A DNA stretch of 64,000 bases from Picochlorum sp. 'celeri'. Lineage: Eukaryota > Chlorophyta > Trebouxiophyceae. The stretch lies in the NCBI GenBank assembly GCA_010909725.1, contig JAACMV010000010.1:969501-1033500 (forward strand). The letters run 5' to 3'. The notes below the pieces were generated by a model. It saw nothing but the letters and a program-made list of their open reading frames with translations, had not been told where the DNA came from and ran no database searches. A program made the translations under genes and the position numbers. Of the stretch, positions 11,044-21,499 are shown piece by piece (position 1 is the stretch's first letter; each line of letters starts with the position of its first letter).

Positions 11044-12286
11044 TTACTCGAGCATGTTGGCCATCTCATTGTAAAAGGCAGAGAAATCCCTGTCGTGGTC
11101 TTGCATGGCTCTCAGGAGGATTCCCTCGTGAGACGCTGGCACCATGCTGGCGACAGCCGCATGGCCCAACGCAGCATGCTCTGCTTCTCCCTCGGCATGG
11201 ACTTCCAAAAACAACCACTCGCTCAGTGGACGTCCCTGTGGCTCCAAAACGCGAGCATTGAGCTCACGGAATGAGTCAAGCATCCATGTCTTTTCATAGT
11301 CGGCCAAATATTCAATGGCAAGGTTGTACCCGAGAGCGTACGAGGCAAGCTCTACCGGCCCATGAATACCTTCCGGTGCACTCAAATCTCTCATCATTTG
11401 GTCAAAGAGGATCTTTGAAAAGTGTGGCTCTGGGTTCTTGGACAGGACAGTCTCCAGAGGCTGCTTCATCAAGTCTGCATAAAAGAGAGAAAACAACTCA
11501 CGGTGTGTTTTCGCCTGTGCCTCACCATTATGCATTCCATACTCTCCAGCCAATGGCTGAATCAAATTCTTCAACGCGTTGTCCCTGTGAACGTAATCAG
11601 TCTTCCCAATAGTGCTCTGCACTCTGAGAAGAACTGCAGTGAATGCTGGATTGAATGACTCCAAGTTGTACGCAAGCTCATTCATGACGGGAGCGAGTTT
11701 CTCTTCCCACGATTCTGCTGGAAGACCAGAGAGAAGAGAGTTAAAGCGACGGAGGGCAGCAACGGATGACCCATTATCCAACACACTCTGCAAACCAGGA
11801 ACATGCGTGTCAGTCTACACGGTTTTTTTTAACCAAATACACCAATGTCGTCCAATCAACATACCTCCAATGTGCGGATGCTCTCTCTCGTTATGAGACC
11901 CTCGGATGCATCGCGAATACCTGCATAATACAACATGTATCATTTCGAGTCAAACGAAAGGCTGACGACACAATCACGGATGTGCAGAAGCGATCGCAGC
12001 ATCCAACCCGCCAACACAACAACATTGTAAAACTCTGTCAACATGTACGATGGATCGATCGATACAAGCATACCTGTTGTTCCAATCTCCACTGGCACTG
12101 TGTCGGATGCAGAAGCTCTTGCTTTGGTGAAACGAGCATGTACCTGTGCCATTAAGTTACATTACAGTTATATAATGATTCGAATTTTCACAGTGCATTG
12201 AGCAAAAGGCGACAGCATACCTTGACTCCGACAGGTTGTGTGCGGGGACAGGACGAGACTGGAGTTACTCGAGTTAATGCAATCAT
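11044..12286 (-). CDS. Heme-oxygenase-fold protein, possible diiron oxidase
   Basis: 311 residues in four exons: 12286-12221, 12143-12074, 11920-11865 and 11787-11044, all with GTATGT/GTATGC donors and CAG acceptors. The first exon (MIALTRVTPVSSCPRT) and second look like an organelle-targeting leader. The rest is all-helical, about 250 residues. ASYALGYNLAIEYLADYEK and EVHAEGEAEHAALGH resemble the heme-oxygenase-like diiron oxidase/CADD fold, with candidate metal ligands Glu and His spaced as E-x-H-x-x-H-like clusters and a late HDRDFSAFYNEM helix. I cannot match it to a characterised enzyme, and metal binding is inference. A TENA- or DUF3865-like protein is the main alternative. Confidence 0.55.
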
Positions 12287-12358
12287 CGTTGTTTCCAATT
12301 GGATCAATTATAGTTTATTATAAATTTTCATGAAACCCTACGCCCATCGCACTCGTAT

Positions 12359-13202
12359 CTACCCAGTCCTAAGAATCAAGTGGATGCCACTGCCTGAATG
12401 CACAGGGCCGCTGAGCTCTCCAACGTCGAGGCTGTACGTCGCATCCTCGAATTCCTTCTGCATTTCACCGGGACCAAACCAACCCAAATCGCCTCCCCTC
12501 TTGGCAGAAGAACAATCGCTTTCTGTGGATGCTAGCTGGGCAAAATCACATGCCTGCGTAATAATCTGCTCCCTGTATTTATATATCATTTCCAGTGCTT
12601 CCTCTGGACTGCGAGTGATGGTCGCTTGCTTCCAACTACTTGGCCTTCTACTCTTTGTATGTTTGACAAGAAGATGAGAAGCCCTCACCTTGCTGCTCCG
12701 CTGCTCAACTTGTGGCTGTTCCTGTTGTTGGGTGCCTCCTTGTATCTCATAACACGAGGGTCCAATTTCTATCCGTGTGCCTGGATGACATGAAACTGGT
12801 TTATTCGCTGGAATCCTGTCCCCATTCACTGAAACACCATTCCGTGAGGCCAGATCGATGACGAAACAACGGCCATCCTCGTGCCATACTAGTGCCGCAT
12901 GCCTTTGGGATACATCCGGATGCTCAACAACAAAATCCAAACCCATAGATGGATTGCGACCGAACAGGTAGTAGGATTTATCTTCGATCGGCACCTCAGG
13001 GGACCCTGAAGATGTATCAACGAGGGTCCAACCCTGTCGCTTTTCTCTCGGTGGCACTCTCGCCCACTGTAGATATGACAATTGTTTTTTAATTCGTAAG
13101 AAATACATGATTTGCAAAGGTTTCAGCATTCCATGGGCAAGTTTGCTTTCGTTCAGTTCGAGGAGTCTTGAAGCATACCTGTGGGGGAGAGAATGAAGCC
13201 AT
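12359..13202 (-). CDS. FHA domain-parvulin (Pin1-type) prolyl isomerase
   Basis: 243 residues in two exons: 13202-13179 (only MASFSPPQ) and 13066-12359, intron 112 nt, GTATGC/ACAG. An FHA phosphothreonine-binding domain (about residues 25-105) has the canonical [12 protein letters not shown] and SRNGVSVNG motifs. A Pin1-class parvulin domain (about 125-243) follows. It has [14 protein letters not shown] with the Lys/Arg/Arg phosphate clamp, the active-site cysteine in [16 protein letters not shown], and the histidine in GIHLILRTG, so it should isomerise pSer/pThr-Pro bonds. Animal and fungal Pin1 carries a WW domain and plant Pin1 has none; an FHA-parvulin is known in trypanosomes (TbPar42). 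Likely nuclear or cytosolic. It is divergently placed from the PLATZ gene. Confidence 0.88.
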
Positions 13203-13561
13203 TCTCACAGTTGCAATCGATTCAGACACTCAAAAAAATTAATAGCGAAATGTTTTGCATCGTCAACAGACGTGCAACGACAGACTAGAAGATGCACAAA
13301 TGATCCGAGTGGGGGGATGACATAGTCCCGTTCAAAGCATCCGTTTGATGGGCAGTGGACGAATTGGGCGGTGGCTCACCAACTCGAATCAATCGATCGA
13401 AAGATTCTTTCCCGTACAATTTTTCCAGATCGAGCAACGGCTCATGAAGCCACGTTGACTTTCCTCCAAGTGCATTCTATTTCATTATTTCATCACGTTT
13501 TTCTACAAGAGTATATCTTTTGAGAGTTTTGCATTTGAGGACACTTTTATCATTCATAAAC
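13203..13561. other. Divergent promoter region, FHA-parvulin / PLATZ
   Basis: Separates the divergent starts at 13202 and 13562. No open frame, RNA gene or clear core-promoter motif is visible. Confidence 0.4.
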
Positions 13562-14480
13562 ATGGCATTCCTATACGCAAAGGCGACTACGGATATGTCT
13601 CCGGACACGACGCGTGAGACGAACTTGACCTGGTGCGCTCATACCACCGATGTTTTAATCGTATTTGATTTATTTGATACAGTATCTAACAATGACATCT
13701 CACATTGTGGTTGTATACACCTGTTGTAGGGTTGAAGCACCTGACCTAGCCGGGAAACAGGCCCGCCATGATGAGAGGCATCTGGCGCCTTGCAGCGACG
13801 AGGTTGACGGTACAGACGAGGTGCCCTTTAAGATGGTGGACGATGCGTCCTCTGATGAGTCCATCGAACCCCCAGGATGGTTGCATTCATTGTGTGAAAC
13901 CGAGTTTTTCGAGCCTTGTGCCATGCATCCAAATCTTTCCAGGAACAAATGCGTGTTTTTCTGTGTGGGGTGTTCTCCAGGTGGCCGGGCCATGTGCAGG
14001 CATTGCCTCGAGGATCATGACTGCCATGGTTGCACACTCTTCCAGATTCGCAGATATATGTACAAAGATGTTGTGCATGTGGCTGACATAAGCAAGTTTT
14101 GTGACGTCTCAGCGGTCCAAGCGTACTGTATCAATCAGAAGAGAGCTGTGCTTCTCAGAGGAAAGACAGTAGAACAGGGCAGTGGTGCACCAACGTTTGA
14201 AACGAAATGCGCCACATGCAGGATTCCTCTTCGTCCAGATTGCACATATTGTTCTCTCGAATGCAGAATTGAGGACTGTATCAGTCCAAGGACGCCCAAA
14301 GCCTCAAAGTATTGCAAGCATGTGTGTTGTTCTTCCTCTTCTGGTGATTCCAGTGATGATTCAGGGAGTACCCATCAGGTTTCTCACAGGAACAAGAGAG
14401 AGAGGCAAGTTCAGAGCCGATATAGGCCCTATGCTCGAAGAAGAAAGGCCGCGTTCCCCTTGAGAAGTCCTTTTCTGTAA
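13562..14480 (+). CDS. PLATZ zinc-binding transcription factor
   Basis: Best model: 260 residues, exon 1 13562-13613 and exon 2 13750-14480, donor GTGAGA and acceptor ACCTAG, which keeps the frame. A more obvious acceptor (GTTGTAG, ending 13729) would shift the frame. If the first exon is wrong, ATG 13833 still gives the whole domain. The domain starts at PPGWLHSL and runs through FFEPCAMHPNLSRNKCVFFC, CRHCLEDHDCHGCTLFQIRRYMYKDVVHV and AVQAYCINQ to CATCRIPL and YCSLECR, the plant-type PLATZ Cys/His zinc sites. The C-terminal tail is Ser-rich, then basic. These factors bind A/T-rich DNA and repress transcription in land plants. The stop codon lies within a TGTAA. Confidence 0.9.
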
Positions 14481-14490
14481 GCATGGAATT

Positions 14491-14712
14491 TTTTTCTCCG
14501 TGCTCGATTTTGTGTATTCCACCTACTATGATGATTTCAGCAGTTGCAACAGCCATTTCGGCTAGAACCAATACATAAGCCCCTGATATATCTGAAGGGA
14601 CGATTTTAGGTCCCGTGGGCAAGATCTGCGACCCCATGACAATTTGATTTTGAAACCGTGATAATTTGACCTGCTTGATGCCAGGTGATGAACCAGACAG
14701 ACAGAATTTCAT
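14491..14712 (-). pseudogene. Probable MurA (UDP-GlcNAc enolpyruvyl transferase) tail relic
   Basis: About 74 residues opposite the PLATZ 3' flank. The stretch GPKIVPSDISGAYVLVLAEM followed by IIIVGGIHKIEHGEK parallels the MurA C-terminal pattern: a G-x-x-V-x-x-x-D-L-R-A-x-A-x-L-V-L-A helix, then a strand ending in H-I-x-R-G-Y-E. A whole MurA needs about 420 residues. Here the upstream side is cut off by the RNA helicase 3' end about 120 bp away, and downstream the frame runs into antisense of PLATZ, so only a fragment exists. MurA makes peptidoglycan precursor and survives in some green algae that keep plastid peptidoglycan enzymes. Read by eye; a chance resemblance is possible. Confidence 0.42.
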
Positions 14713-14833
14713 GTCCTTGATATTCGTTCAACTTTCATTTCGTATATGTAGAGCATTTAAACAATTTACTATCTATGAAATACATACATCAACAAAAGAA
14801 GAGAGACCATTCCTTGTGAAAGAATAGAAGAGC

Positions 14834-16912
14834 CTAGCGTCTGGAGAATCTGTTTCCTCGTCCCCCTCGTGATGAGCCACCACGAGGTCCACGATTCCCT
14901 CCATAGCCACCACTTCCTTGGTGCCAGCCACCTCCAGAGTTGTTATTCCTCTGATATCCTCCCCTTCCTCCGTATCCAGAGCTTTCCATTGGCCTCGCCT
15001 TGAGTTGTGGAAGTGATGAAGGCTCAATCAGCCTTGAGGTGCCTTCCTCACCACCACACTTTTCAAGGAACTCTTCCTTCAGATGGGTGGGGACATCAAA
15101 TACAGCGCCCATCCCATCCTCAGTGAGAGTCATTCGCTTCACTTCGTTCACCTTGTTCTCATCTTCAATTCTGCGGCGAAGGAAACCGAAAACAAAGCCT
15201 GCCTTGTCAAAGGCAAAATGATTCTGAAACTGGAGCGTCACACAATCATCATGAGCCGTCAGTAAAGATCGCTCTTTCATATCTTTATGTCCTGTTATTT
15301 TGGCCAAGGCAGCTGCCAATGCATCTTCAGGAGAGTCGGCATTTTCAAGGAATTTTGCAGCCGCTCCTCTGAAATGAGCAATAGCTGTCTGTGACACTGT
15401 GCTTAGGGACTCAATTGCCCGTTGTGCAGAAATTTCGGCAATGTCTGCTGGTTGTGGAGCACTAATGCGCTCAAACGTCAAACCTGCTTTCTTCTGTATG
15501 TATGGAATCAAGCCCTCTTTTCTGCGGTCAACCAATGTGATGGAAATTCCTGTGCTTCCTGCTCGCCCTGTCCTTCCAGAGCGATGAATATATGTCTCTG
15601 GATCTTTCGGTGGCTCTACTTGAATCACAAGCTCAACATTTTTGATGTCTAGCCCACGGGCTGCGACGTCTGTGGCGACAAGAACATTAAACTTGCCTCC
15701 CCTGAATCCTTGCAGTGTCTGCTCTCTTGTGCTCTGTGGAATATCCCCATGGAGAGCTCTGGCCCCTGACCCTTCAGAAAGAGTCTGCGTAAGCTCATTC
15801 GCATCCTTTTTCGTCTCTGTAAACACAATAGTCCTTCCACCGGCACCGTAGCATTTAACCAACTCGCTCACAAGAGTAGAACGTTGACTCCAATGACTTG
15901 GCAGAAGCAAATGTTTCACCGAATTTGATGCCTTCATTACTTCTGAACCAACCAAATCAATAGTGACATGATCATTCTTCAAGAACCTTCTTTTCACATC
16001 CTGCACCCATGGAGGCAGTGTGGCAGAAAACAGCAGTGTTTGAACAGTGTCAGCATTCACATTAGCCGTCAGAATTGTTTCCACATCTTCAACAAATCCC
16101 ATGTTCAACATCTCATCACATTCATCGAGTACCCTGAACTTCAAATCTTTCAAATTCAAAGATCCACGTTCGATATGGTCCTTCACCCTTCCCGGCGTTC
16201 CAATCACAATATCAAGCCCCCTGCGCAATGCTCCCTCTTGTGGCCCATATGGTGTTCCTCCATACAAGCAGATTGTGTTGAGAGATGCAGCCTTGGCGAA
16301 ATGCTCAAAATCCGCCGCCACTTGCTTCGCAAGCTCACGTGTTGGAGCAAGAACCACAACAGATGGATTCCTTCCGTACGGACGTCTGCCCTGATGCCCA
16401 TCCTTGGCCAAACTCTCAACAATCGGCAAGACAAATGCCAGCGTTTTACCGCACCCAGTGCGAGCACGCCCCACCAAATCCTTTCCATTCAGCAGAGGCT
16501 CAAGACACTTTGCTTGAATAGAAAACAGCGTTTCAATGCCCTTCTCGCGCAAAAGAGACTTCAACGGGGCACAGAGATTGAAGTTATCGATACTCAGTGG
16601 GTCCACTGCTTCAACAGCGGGTATCGTCGCATTGCTTTTTGTCTGCTCAGATGCCTCACTACTTGACGTTGGAGTAACATTTTTTGTAGTAATTTCTGAA
16701 ACAGAGGATGATTTGCTCTTTTTCTTCTTCTTACTCGACTCGTCTGCATGTGGCATGCACGGACACATGTCAGAACGCCTATTCTCCCATCACAGCGACA
16801 CACACAGATCATTCAATACATGATTTCACATACCTGATGAGCTCTTACTCTTTCTCTTCTTGTCCTTGGAAGAAGAGGACTTTTTTGCTCTGTCTACTTC
16901 ACTTTTAGACAT
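14834..16912 (-). CDS. DEAD-box-family RNA helicase with GUCT domain (DDX21/RH7-RH3 group)
   Basis: 662 residues in two exons: 16912-16834 and 16743-14834, intron 90 nt (GTATGT/TGCAG). A Lys/Ser-rich N-terminus (about 95 residues) precedes the helicase core: ARTGCGKT (motif I), APTRELA (Ia), DECD in place of DEAD (motif II), SAT (III), ARGLD (V) and HRSGRTGRAG (VI). A GUCT domain (about residues 500-595, QFQNHFAFDKAGFVFGFLRR) and a Gly/Arg-rich RGG tail follow. The GUCT plus RGG layout is shared by nucleolar DDX21/RH7 and plastid RH3 helicases acting in ribosome assembly and RNA processing. The K/S-rich leader without a clear transit peptide favours the nucleolus. The DECD box is the odd point. 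Confidence 0.92.
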
Positions 16913-17162
16913 GTTCTCTGGCAGTGTCGTTTACGAATGTCTTTACGAAATTAAGAGAATGAAATTAACAATTACTGTCAATATAAGTTTGAATTCGAAT
17001 GAGTTCTCCTGTTTTGATTCAGTGGATCAAGAGTTCATTCTGCAGCCCCATGGCATGTGGGGCTGACTGCATCTAGATGACCTCGTTATCACACAGATAC
17101 GTACTAGTAGGACTGCGGTGGGCCATTAAGTCAGTCATTTATGTCATTATCTTGGTATATAC

Positions 17163-18785
17163 ATGATTACAATGAGGATGTCATCGTGGAAATGCAAAGC
17201 GGCTTGTGGGACTCTCAGCCGTGGAAGGCTGTGTCACAGGAATACGAGGAACTATGGACAACCATTGCAGGTACATGATAGATACAAGAAATGTATCGGT
17301 TTGGGGACGCGAGCGACCGTTGAGGATGCGACTGCGGGGTTGCAAGTCCCAGACTTGATGGACGAGGATGCAGACTTTTGTGGCGTAGACGGAACCATTG
17401 TGGATCGAGATGCTCCATTGGATCGGGATTGGAATGGAAAGCAGTACCATATTCATACATTTGGTTGCCAGATGAATCTCGCGGATTCCGAGAGGATGGC
17501 TGGAGTGTTGGAGGATATTGGCTACAGGTGTTCCACTGATCCATCGAATGCCGATGTTCTTATTTACAACACCTGCTCCATCAGAGAGAAGGCGGAGATG
17601 AAGCTGTACAGCGCACTGGGAAAGCAAGCGAAGCGGAAACGTCAGCACATGGGTGATTTGCAAATAGTTGTTGCTGGATGTGTGGGTGCACAGGAAGGAG
17701 AGGCACTGCTGCGAAGGGTGCCAGAGTTGGATGTGGTGATGGGCCCTCATCATGCAAACAGATTAGGAGATATTCTTGCTCAAGTAGAACAAGGGAACCA
17801 AGTAGTTGCTACGGAGCATATCGAAATCTCTGAGGATATCACACAAGCCAGAAGGGACTCTGACATTACTGCGTGGGTGAATGTTATTTATGGATGCAAC
17901 GAAAAATGCACCTACTGTATCGTTCCATATACACGAGGTGCAGAGCAGAGTCGAAAGCCTGAAGATATTAGGAGGGAAATGCTGGCCTTGGGTGAAGCAG
18001 GGTACAAGGAAGTGACTCTGTTGGGACAGAACATTGATGCCTATGGAAGAGATTTACCTGGATTTGCTGCAGATGGATCAGGAAGAAGGGCAAACACGTT
18101 TACAGATTTATTGAATTATGTCCATGATGTCCCAGGGATTGAAAGGATACGGTTTGCCACGTCCCACCCAAGGTATTTTACAGAGCGCTTGATCCGCTGC
18201 TGCTCTCAACTTGACAAACTGTGCGAGTTCTTCCATATCCCGTTCCAGAGCGGGGATGATCAAATTTTAAAGGAAATGGCACGAGGATATACGGCAGATA
18301 GATACAAAGAAATCATCAATTCCATCAGACGATACATGCCAGATGCCTCCATTTCTGGCGATGCTATTGTAGGCTTCCCAGGAGAAACTGAGGAGCAATT
18401 TGAACGCACAGTAGAACTGGTCAGAAGCGTAGGATTTGATAGAGTAAATACAGCAGCATATTCGCCAAGGCCTGGAACTCCAGCTGCCGTTCGCGATGAT
18501 CAAGTAGCAGACCTCATCAAGGCTGATCGTCTAAACAGGTTGAATGCAGTTGTGAATGAGATTGCCGAACGCCGAGCCCAAAGATTCGCAGACAGAGAAC
18601 TTGAAGTTCTCGTCGAAGGTCCAAACAGTAGGAACACAGACCAAGCAATGGGACGAACCAGGCACAATAAGATTATGTTTTTCAATGGAGATGGAAATGA
18701 ATTGAAAGGGAAGCGAGTCATGGTCAAAGTAGAAGACGTAAAAGCGTACACATTGTATGGTACAATGACACAAATCTGTGACTAA
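17163..18785 (+). CDS. miaB: MiaB-type tRNA methylthiotransferase (CDK5RAP1-like)
   Basis: 540 residues, single exon, ATG 17163. An N-terminal leader of about 80 residues looks organelle-targeting. The UPF0004 domain then provides three Cys for one iron-sulfur cluster ([32 protein letters not shown]). The radical-SAM domain carries CNEKCTYC at about residues 243-250, and a C-terminal TRAM RNA-binding region includes [14 protein letters not shown]. The enzyme adds a methylthio group to i6A37 of tRNAs reading U-starting codons. Bacterial MiaB and mitochondrial CDK5RAP1 are the relatives, so mitochondrion or plastid is expected. A TGTAA lies 11 nt after the stop. Confidence 0.93.
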   Translation: MITMRMSSWKCKAACGTLSRGRLCHRNTRNYGQPLQVHDRYKKCIGLGTRATVEDATAGLQVPDLMDEDADFCGVDGTIVDRDAPLDRDWNGKQYHIHTFGCQMNLADSERMAGVLEDIGYRCSTDPSNADVLIYNTCSIREKAEMKLYSALGKQAKRKRQHMGDLQIVVAGCVGAQEGEALLRRVPELDVVMGPHHANRLGDILAQVEQGNQVVATEHIEISEDITQARRDSDITAWVNVIYGCNEKCTYCIVPYTRGAEQSRKPEDIRREMLALGEAGYKEVTLLGQNIDAYGRDLPGFAADGSGRRANTFTDLLNYVHDVPGIERIRFATSHPRYFTERLIRCCSQLDKLCEFFHIPFQSGDDQILKEMARGYTADRYKEIINSIRRYMPDASISGDAIVGFPGETEEQFERTVELVRSVGFDRVNTAAYSPRPGTPAAVRDDQVADLIKADRLNRLNAVVNEIAERRAQRFADRELEVLVEGPNSRNTDQAMGRTRHNKIMFFNGDGNELKGKRVMVKVEDVKAYTLYGTMTQICD

Positions 18786-18878
18786 TTTTCTTATGTAATG
18801 ATACTGTATGAGTAGAGCACGAATCAGAGCAAATAGCGTCGGTTCATCGTGAGCGCATGTCAATGGCATTGTCGCTGC

Positions 18879-20258
18879 ATGAGACAACGAATCGCTCCAG
18901 AACACGCTTGTCATGGCGGAGAAATTTATTATAATGCATCTGAATCAGTTAGATATACTGAATGTGAGCAAACAGTGAGGATTCAGAGGGACTTGACCCT
19001 CGAGTGTCTCAAGCTTTTGGGTCCAGCAGCAGCAGGCAAATGGAGTGGCATTGTCATCAATCTTGGATGTGGCTCTGGATTATGTGGCCATACGCTGTCA
19101 GAACGAGGTATATCATGGATTGGCGCTGATTTGAGCGAACATATGCTTGGGTTGGCTCGTGAACATTCCATCTGTCGTGGAAAGCTGTTGCACCTTGACT
19201 GTTTCACACATGGTGCGTTGCCTTTTCGGGATGGTTGTTTCGGCGGGGCTGTCAGCGTATCAGCTGTTCAATGGATCTGTGCACACGATACCCCAGATAG
19301 TAAAGCGTTGAATTTCATGAGAGAAATGTACAGGATTCTTGGCAAAGAGTCTTTTTTCATTGCTCAAGTCTATCTTCACACTGACGAGCACATCCAAGTT
19401 CTTTGCAAAGCAGCAAACAGTGCTGGATTGGTTGGAGGTATCTATACAAGTTTTCCACATGTATCAAAAGCAAAGAAGAAGTTTTTATGTGTGTATCGGC
19501 CATCACGGGATGCGGTGCTGCCCGCTGTAGGTGTGTCGTGTTGCCCAGTCTCTTGGCCAGCTGCCATTCCATGTGCCTTGCCATGGCTGGAGTTTCAAAA
19601 GCATGTGCAGGATGATCACACGAGTATACATAATACTGTATACATGAGACTATGTGATGAGCATCGCAGTCTTTCCTCACGAGTCCTGCGATTGGTACAA
19701 CGTGCAACAACATGTGATGCCCAAGACAATACACATGAGCGTGTTGCACACGTGTTTGAATGCACATCGAAAGACCATGCTCCTTGTGGGGGTCCTTTTT
19801 TGATCCATGTATGGAATCATACAGACAGAAAGGAGGACGATATTGTGAAGAGGCTTTTCCTGGGTGTTTCCCCAAGCTACATTGGTGAGAGGATAATAAA
19901 AAGGTCCTTGGACATGTCATGGCGAGACAGGCTGAGGATATCTCAGGGCACCACGAGACGATTCTGTCGCATAAAGATTCTCGATGAATACAAGGAGTAT
20001 ATGATGGCCTGCCTGACCGCAGACAAGGTACCCCCACTCTACATTGTTACCTGTGATGTGACGGTGGATGAAGATGGCAATGCAGCCTCGTCTGCATTCG
20101 CGCGACTGCACATCACCATGCAGAAACAGTATACATCGAGCGTCATTGCTATTAATATTCTCAGCCATGATGGATCTTTCAGCATTGCATGCATCTATTA
20201 CATTCCAGAAAAAATGACGAGTTCTATTCAAGATATTCAAGCATTGCTTGCCATGTAA
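18879..20258 (+). CDS. Bud23-like SAM methyltransferase with an unusual C-terminal region
   Basis: 459 residues from ATG 18879, single exon. Residues about 10-200 match the Bud23/WBSCR22 18S rRNA guanine-N7 methyltransferase core: NASESVRYTECEQTVRIQ, the SAM loop INLGCGSGLCGHTL, GADLSEHMLGLA, SVSAVQWIC and AGLVGGIYTSFPHVSKAKKK. True Bud23 then ends in a short basic WBS domain of about 60-80 residues. Here it is replaced by about 240 residues with Cys/His-rich and beta-like stretches (PPLYIVTCDVTVDEDGNA) that I do not recognise. Either a divergent paralog with a new partner or substrate, or the only Bud23 of this organism with an altered tail. The stop is embedded in a TGTAA. Confidence 0.75.
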   Translation: MRQRIAPEHACHGGEIYYNASESVRYTECEQTVRIQRDLTLECLKLLGPAAAGKWSGIVINLGCGSGLCGHTLSERGISWIGADLSEHMLGLAREHSICRGKLLHLDCFTHGALPFRDGCFGGAVSVSAVQWICAHDTPDSKALNFMREMYRILGKESFFIAQVYLHTDEHIQVLCKAANSAGLVGGIYTSFPHVSKAKKKFLCVYRPSRDAVLPAVGVSCCPVSWPAAIPCALPWLEFQKHVQDDHTSIHNTVYMRLCDEHRSLSSRVLRLVQRATTCDAQDNTHERVAHVFECTSKDHAPCGGPFLIHVWNHTDRKEDDIVKRLFLGVSPSYIGERIIKRSLDMSWRDRLRISQGTTRRFCRIKILDEYKEYMMACLTADKVPPLYIVTCDVTVDEDGNAASSAFARLHITMQKQYTSSVIAINILSHDGSFSIACIYYIPEKMTSSIQDIQALLAM

Positions 20259-20278
20259 TCACTAGATTCAATCATATA

Positions 20279-21056
20279 CTATAGCTTACTGCGCCAATCC
20301 AGATTCTTCTGCGACGCTTCTTCTTCAAATGGCAACACCACTTCATCTGCAGCAGCGTAAAAGGATTCTAAATCATAATACTCTCGCTCATCCGCAGTCA
20401 GCACATGAATGACAACATCCCCAAAATCCAACAATTCCCAGGACGATTTTGCAGAGGATGAAGCTGCAGGCCTCATGCCATGCTCCTCAAAAGCAACCTT
20501 TTCAATCTTTCCTAAAATAGCATTCAACTGTGGTCTAGAAAACACAGTCACAAACATCATGTAGCGTGTCCAATAGACCACTGGAGCGACATGAAGCAAC
20601 AATAAATCTTCTCCCTTTAAATCCCATGCCACTTTTGCCATGGCTACTGCGAACGACCTAATCTCCTCGTCTTCCTCCTCAACCTCTTGTTGTGGCAGTG
20701 ACGCCTCTGGCTGCATACCATCAGACTCTTCTAGCACCGCCATGGAAGAGTCATCCTCATCGTCGCCGTCTTCCCACGCATCCTTTGAACCTTTGGCATG
20801 GCAACTCAAACTGTGTCTCATAGTAGCCACTCCAAGAAAACCATGACTATTATTATTATACTTCTGCAGGACACATAGAGTCCACATCAACAGGTAAACT
20901 TTTCATCCACAGCAGGATATACATTGTCCATATACATACCATATTTCTATATCTCAAAGGCATGCATGGACCAGCTCTACGACAAGCTCCAACACATGCT
21001 GCAAGTCTGTTGCATGGCATCGACCTGAACTCCTGTCGACACAATTGACTGGCCAT
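20279..21056 (-). CDS. rsfS: RsfS / Iojap ribosomal silencing factor, organellar
   Basis: 233 residues in two exons: 21056-20940 and 20863-20279, intron 76 nt (GTATGT/TGCAG). The first exon, MASQLCRQEFRSMPCNRLAA, is Ser/Cys/Arg-rich and suits a plastid or mitochondrial transit peptide. An acidic stretch precedes the RsfS domain (about residues 115-220): MAKVAWDLKGEDLLLLHVAP, then WELLDFGDVVIHVLTADERE, the family's signature. RsfS binds uL14 of the large subunit and blocks subunit joining. The domain lacks the usual conserved KA-E-D sequence in places, but the fold pattern is clear. Divergent from hslU. Confidence 0.85.
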
Positions 21057-21499
21057 TCTGACGCAGTCTATATCCTAAATGTTGTAAATATGAAAATTAA
21101 TGAATACCCATCTCCTCATTGCATGCATAGTATGTGGCTGCACAAGTGTCGAACCATCGTAATAAAAATATTAAAATGCTTCAGCCAGATGGTGCCATTC
21201 TCAGATGAATACATGTACCATGCTGAATATCCATTTCAATTGTGTCGAATTGTCTCAAAGACTCTGTAGATCAGCAGAGGCAGCACTGAGCCATACCTAT
21301 AGCCTATTGTAGTAGTAGAACTCATTTCGGTATATGTCACAATGGAGAGGCGAAGGGCCACTCAAATGCTCATGGTACGTATATATAATGTATATATGGT
21401 CTCACGATGGCATAGTATCATCAAGGGTACCTGATCATTGGACGCAAGGCAAAAGAACGCCGAGACTGAAAGCTCCTTTGCTTCATGTAGAGGTATCTC
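21057..21499. other. Divergent promoter region, rsfS / hslU
   Basis: 443 bp between the starts at 21056 and 21500. A TA-rich block lies at about 21378-21398. No coding or structured RNA signal is apparent. Confidence 0.4.

Noticed and set aside
14281..14490. Extension of the MurA-like frame into the PLATZ gene
   Set aside because: This part is antisense to PLATZ codons and shows no MurA similarity, so the relic is limited to 14491-14712.
15968..16666. 232-residue plus-strand open frame inside the RNA helicase
   Set aside because: Antisense of a well-conserved helicase core; composition typical of a shadow frame.
17181..17753. 190-residue minus-strand open frame inside MiaB
   Set aside because: Covers the conserved UPF0004 domain in antisense; no independent support.
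19357..20037. 226-residue minus-strand open frame inside the Bud23-like gene
   Set aside because: The plus strand carries the methyltransferase motifs; the antisense frame is Cys/His-rich without a family match.
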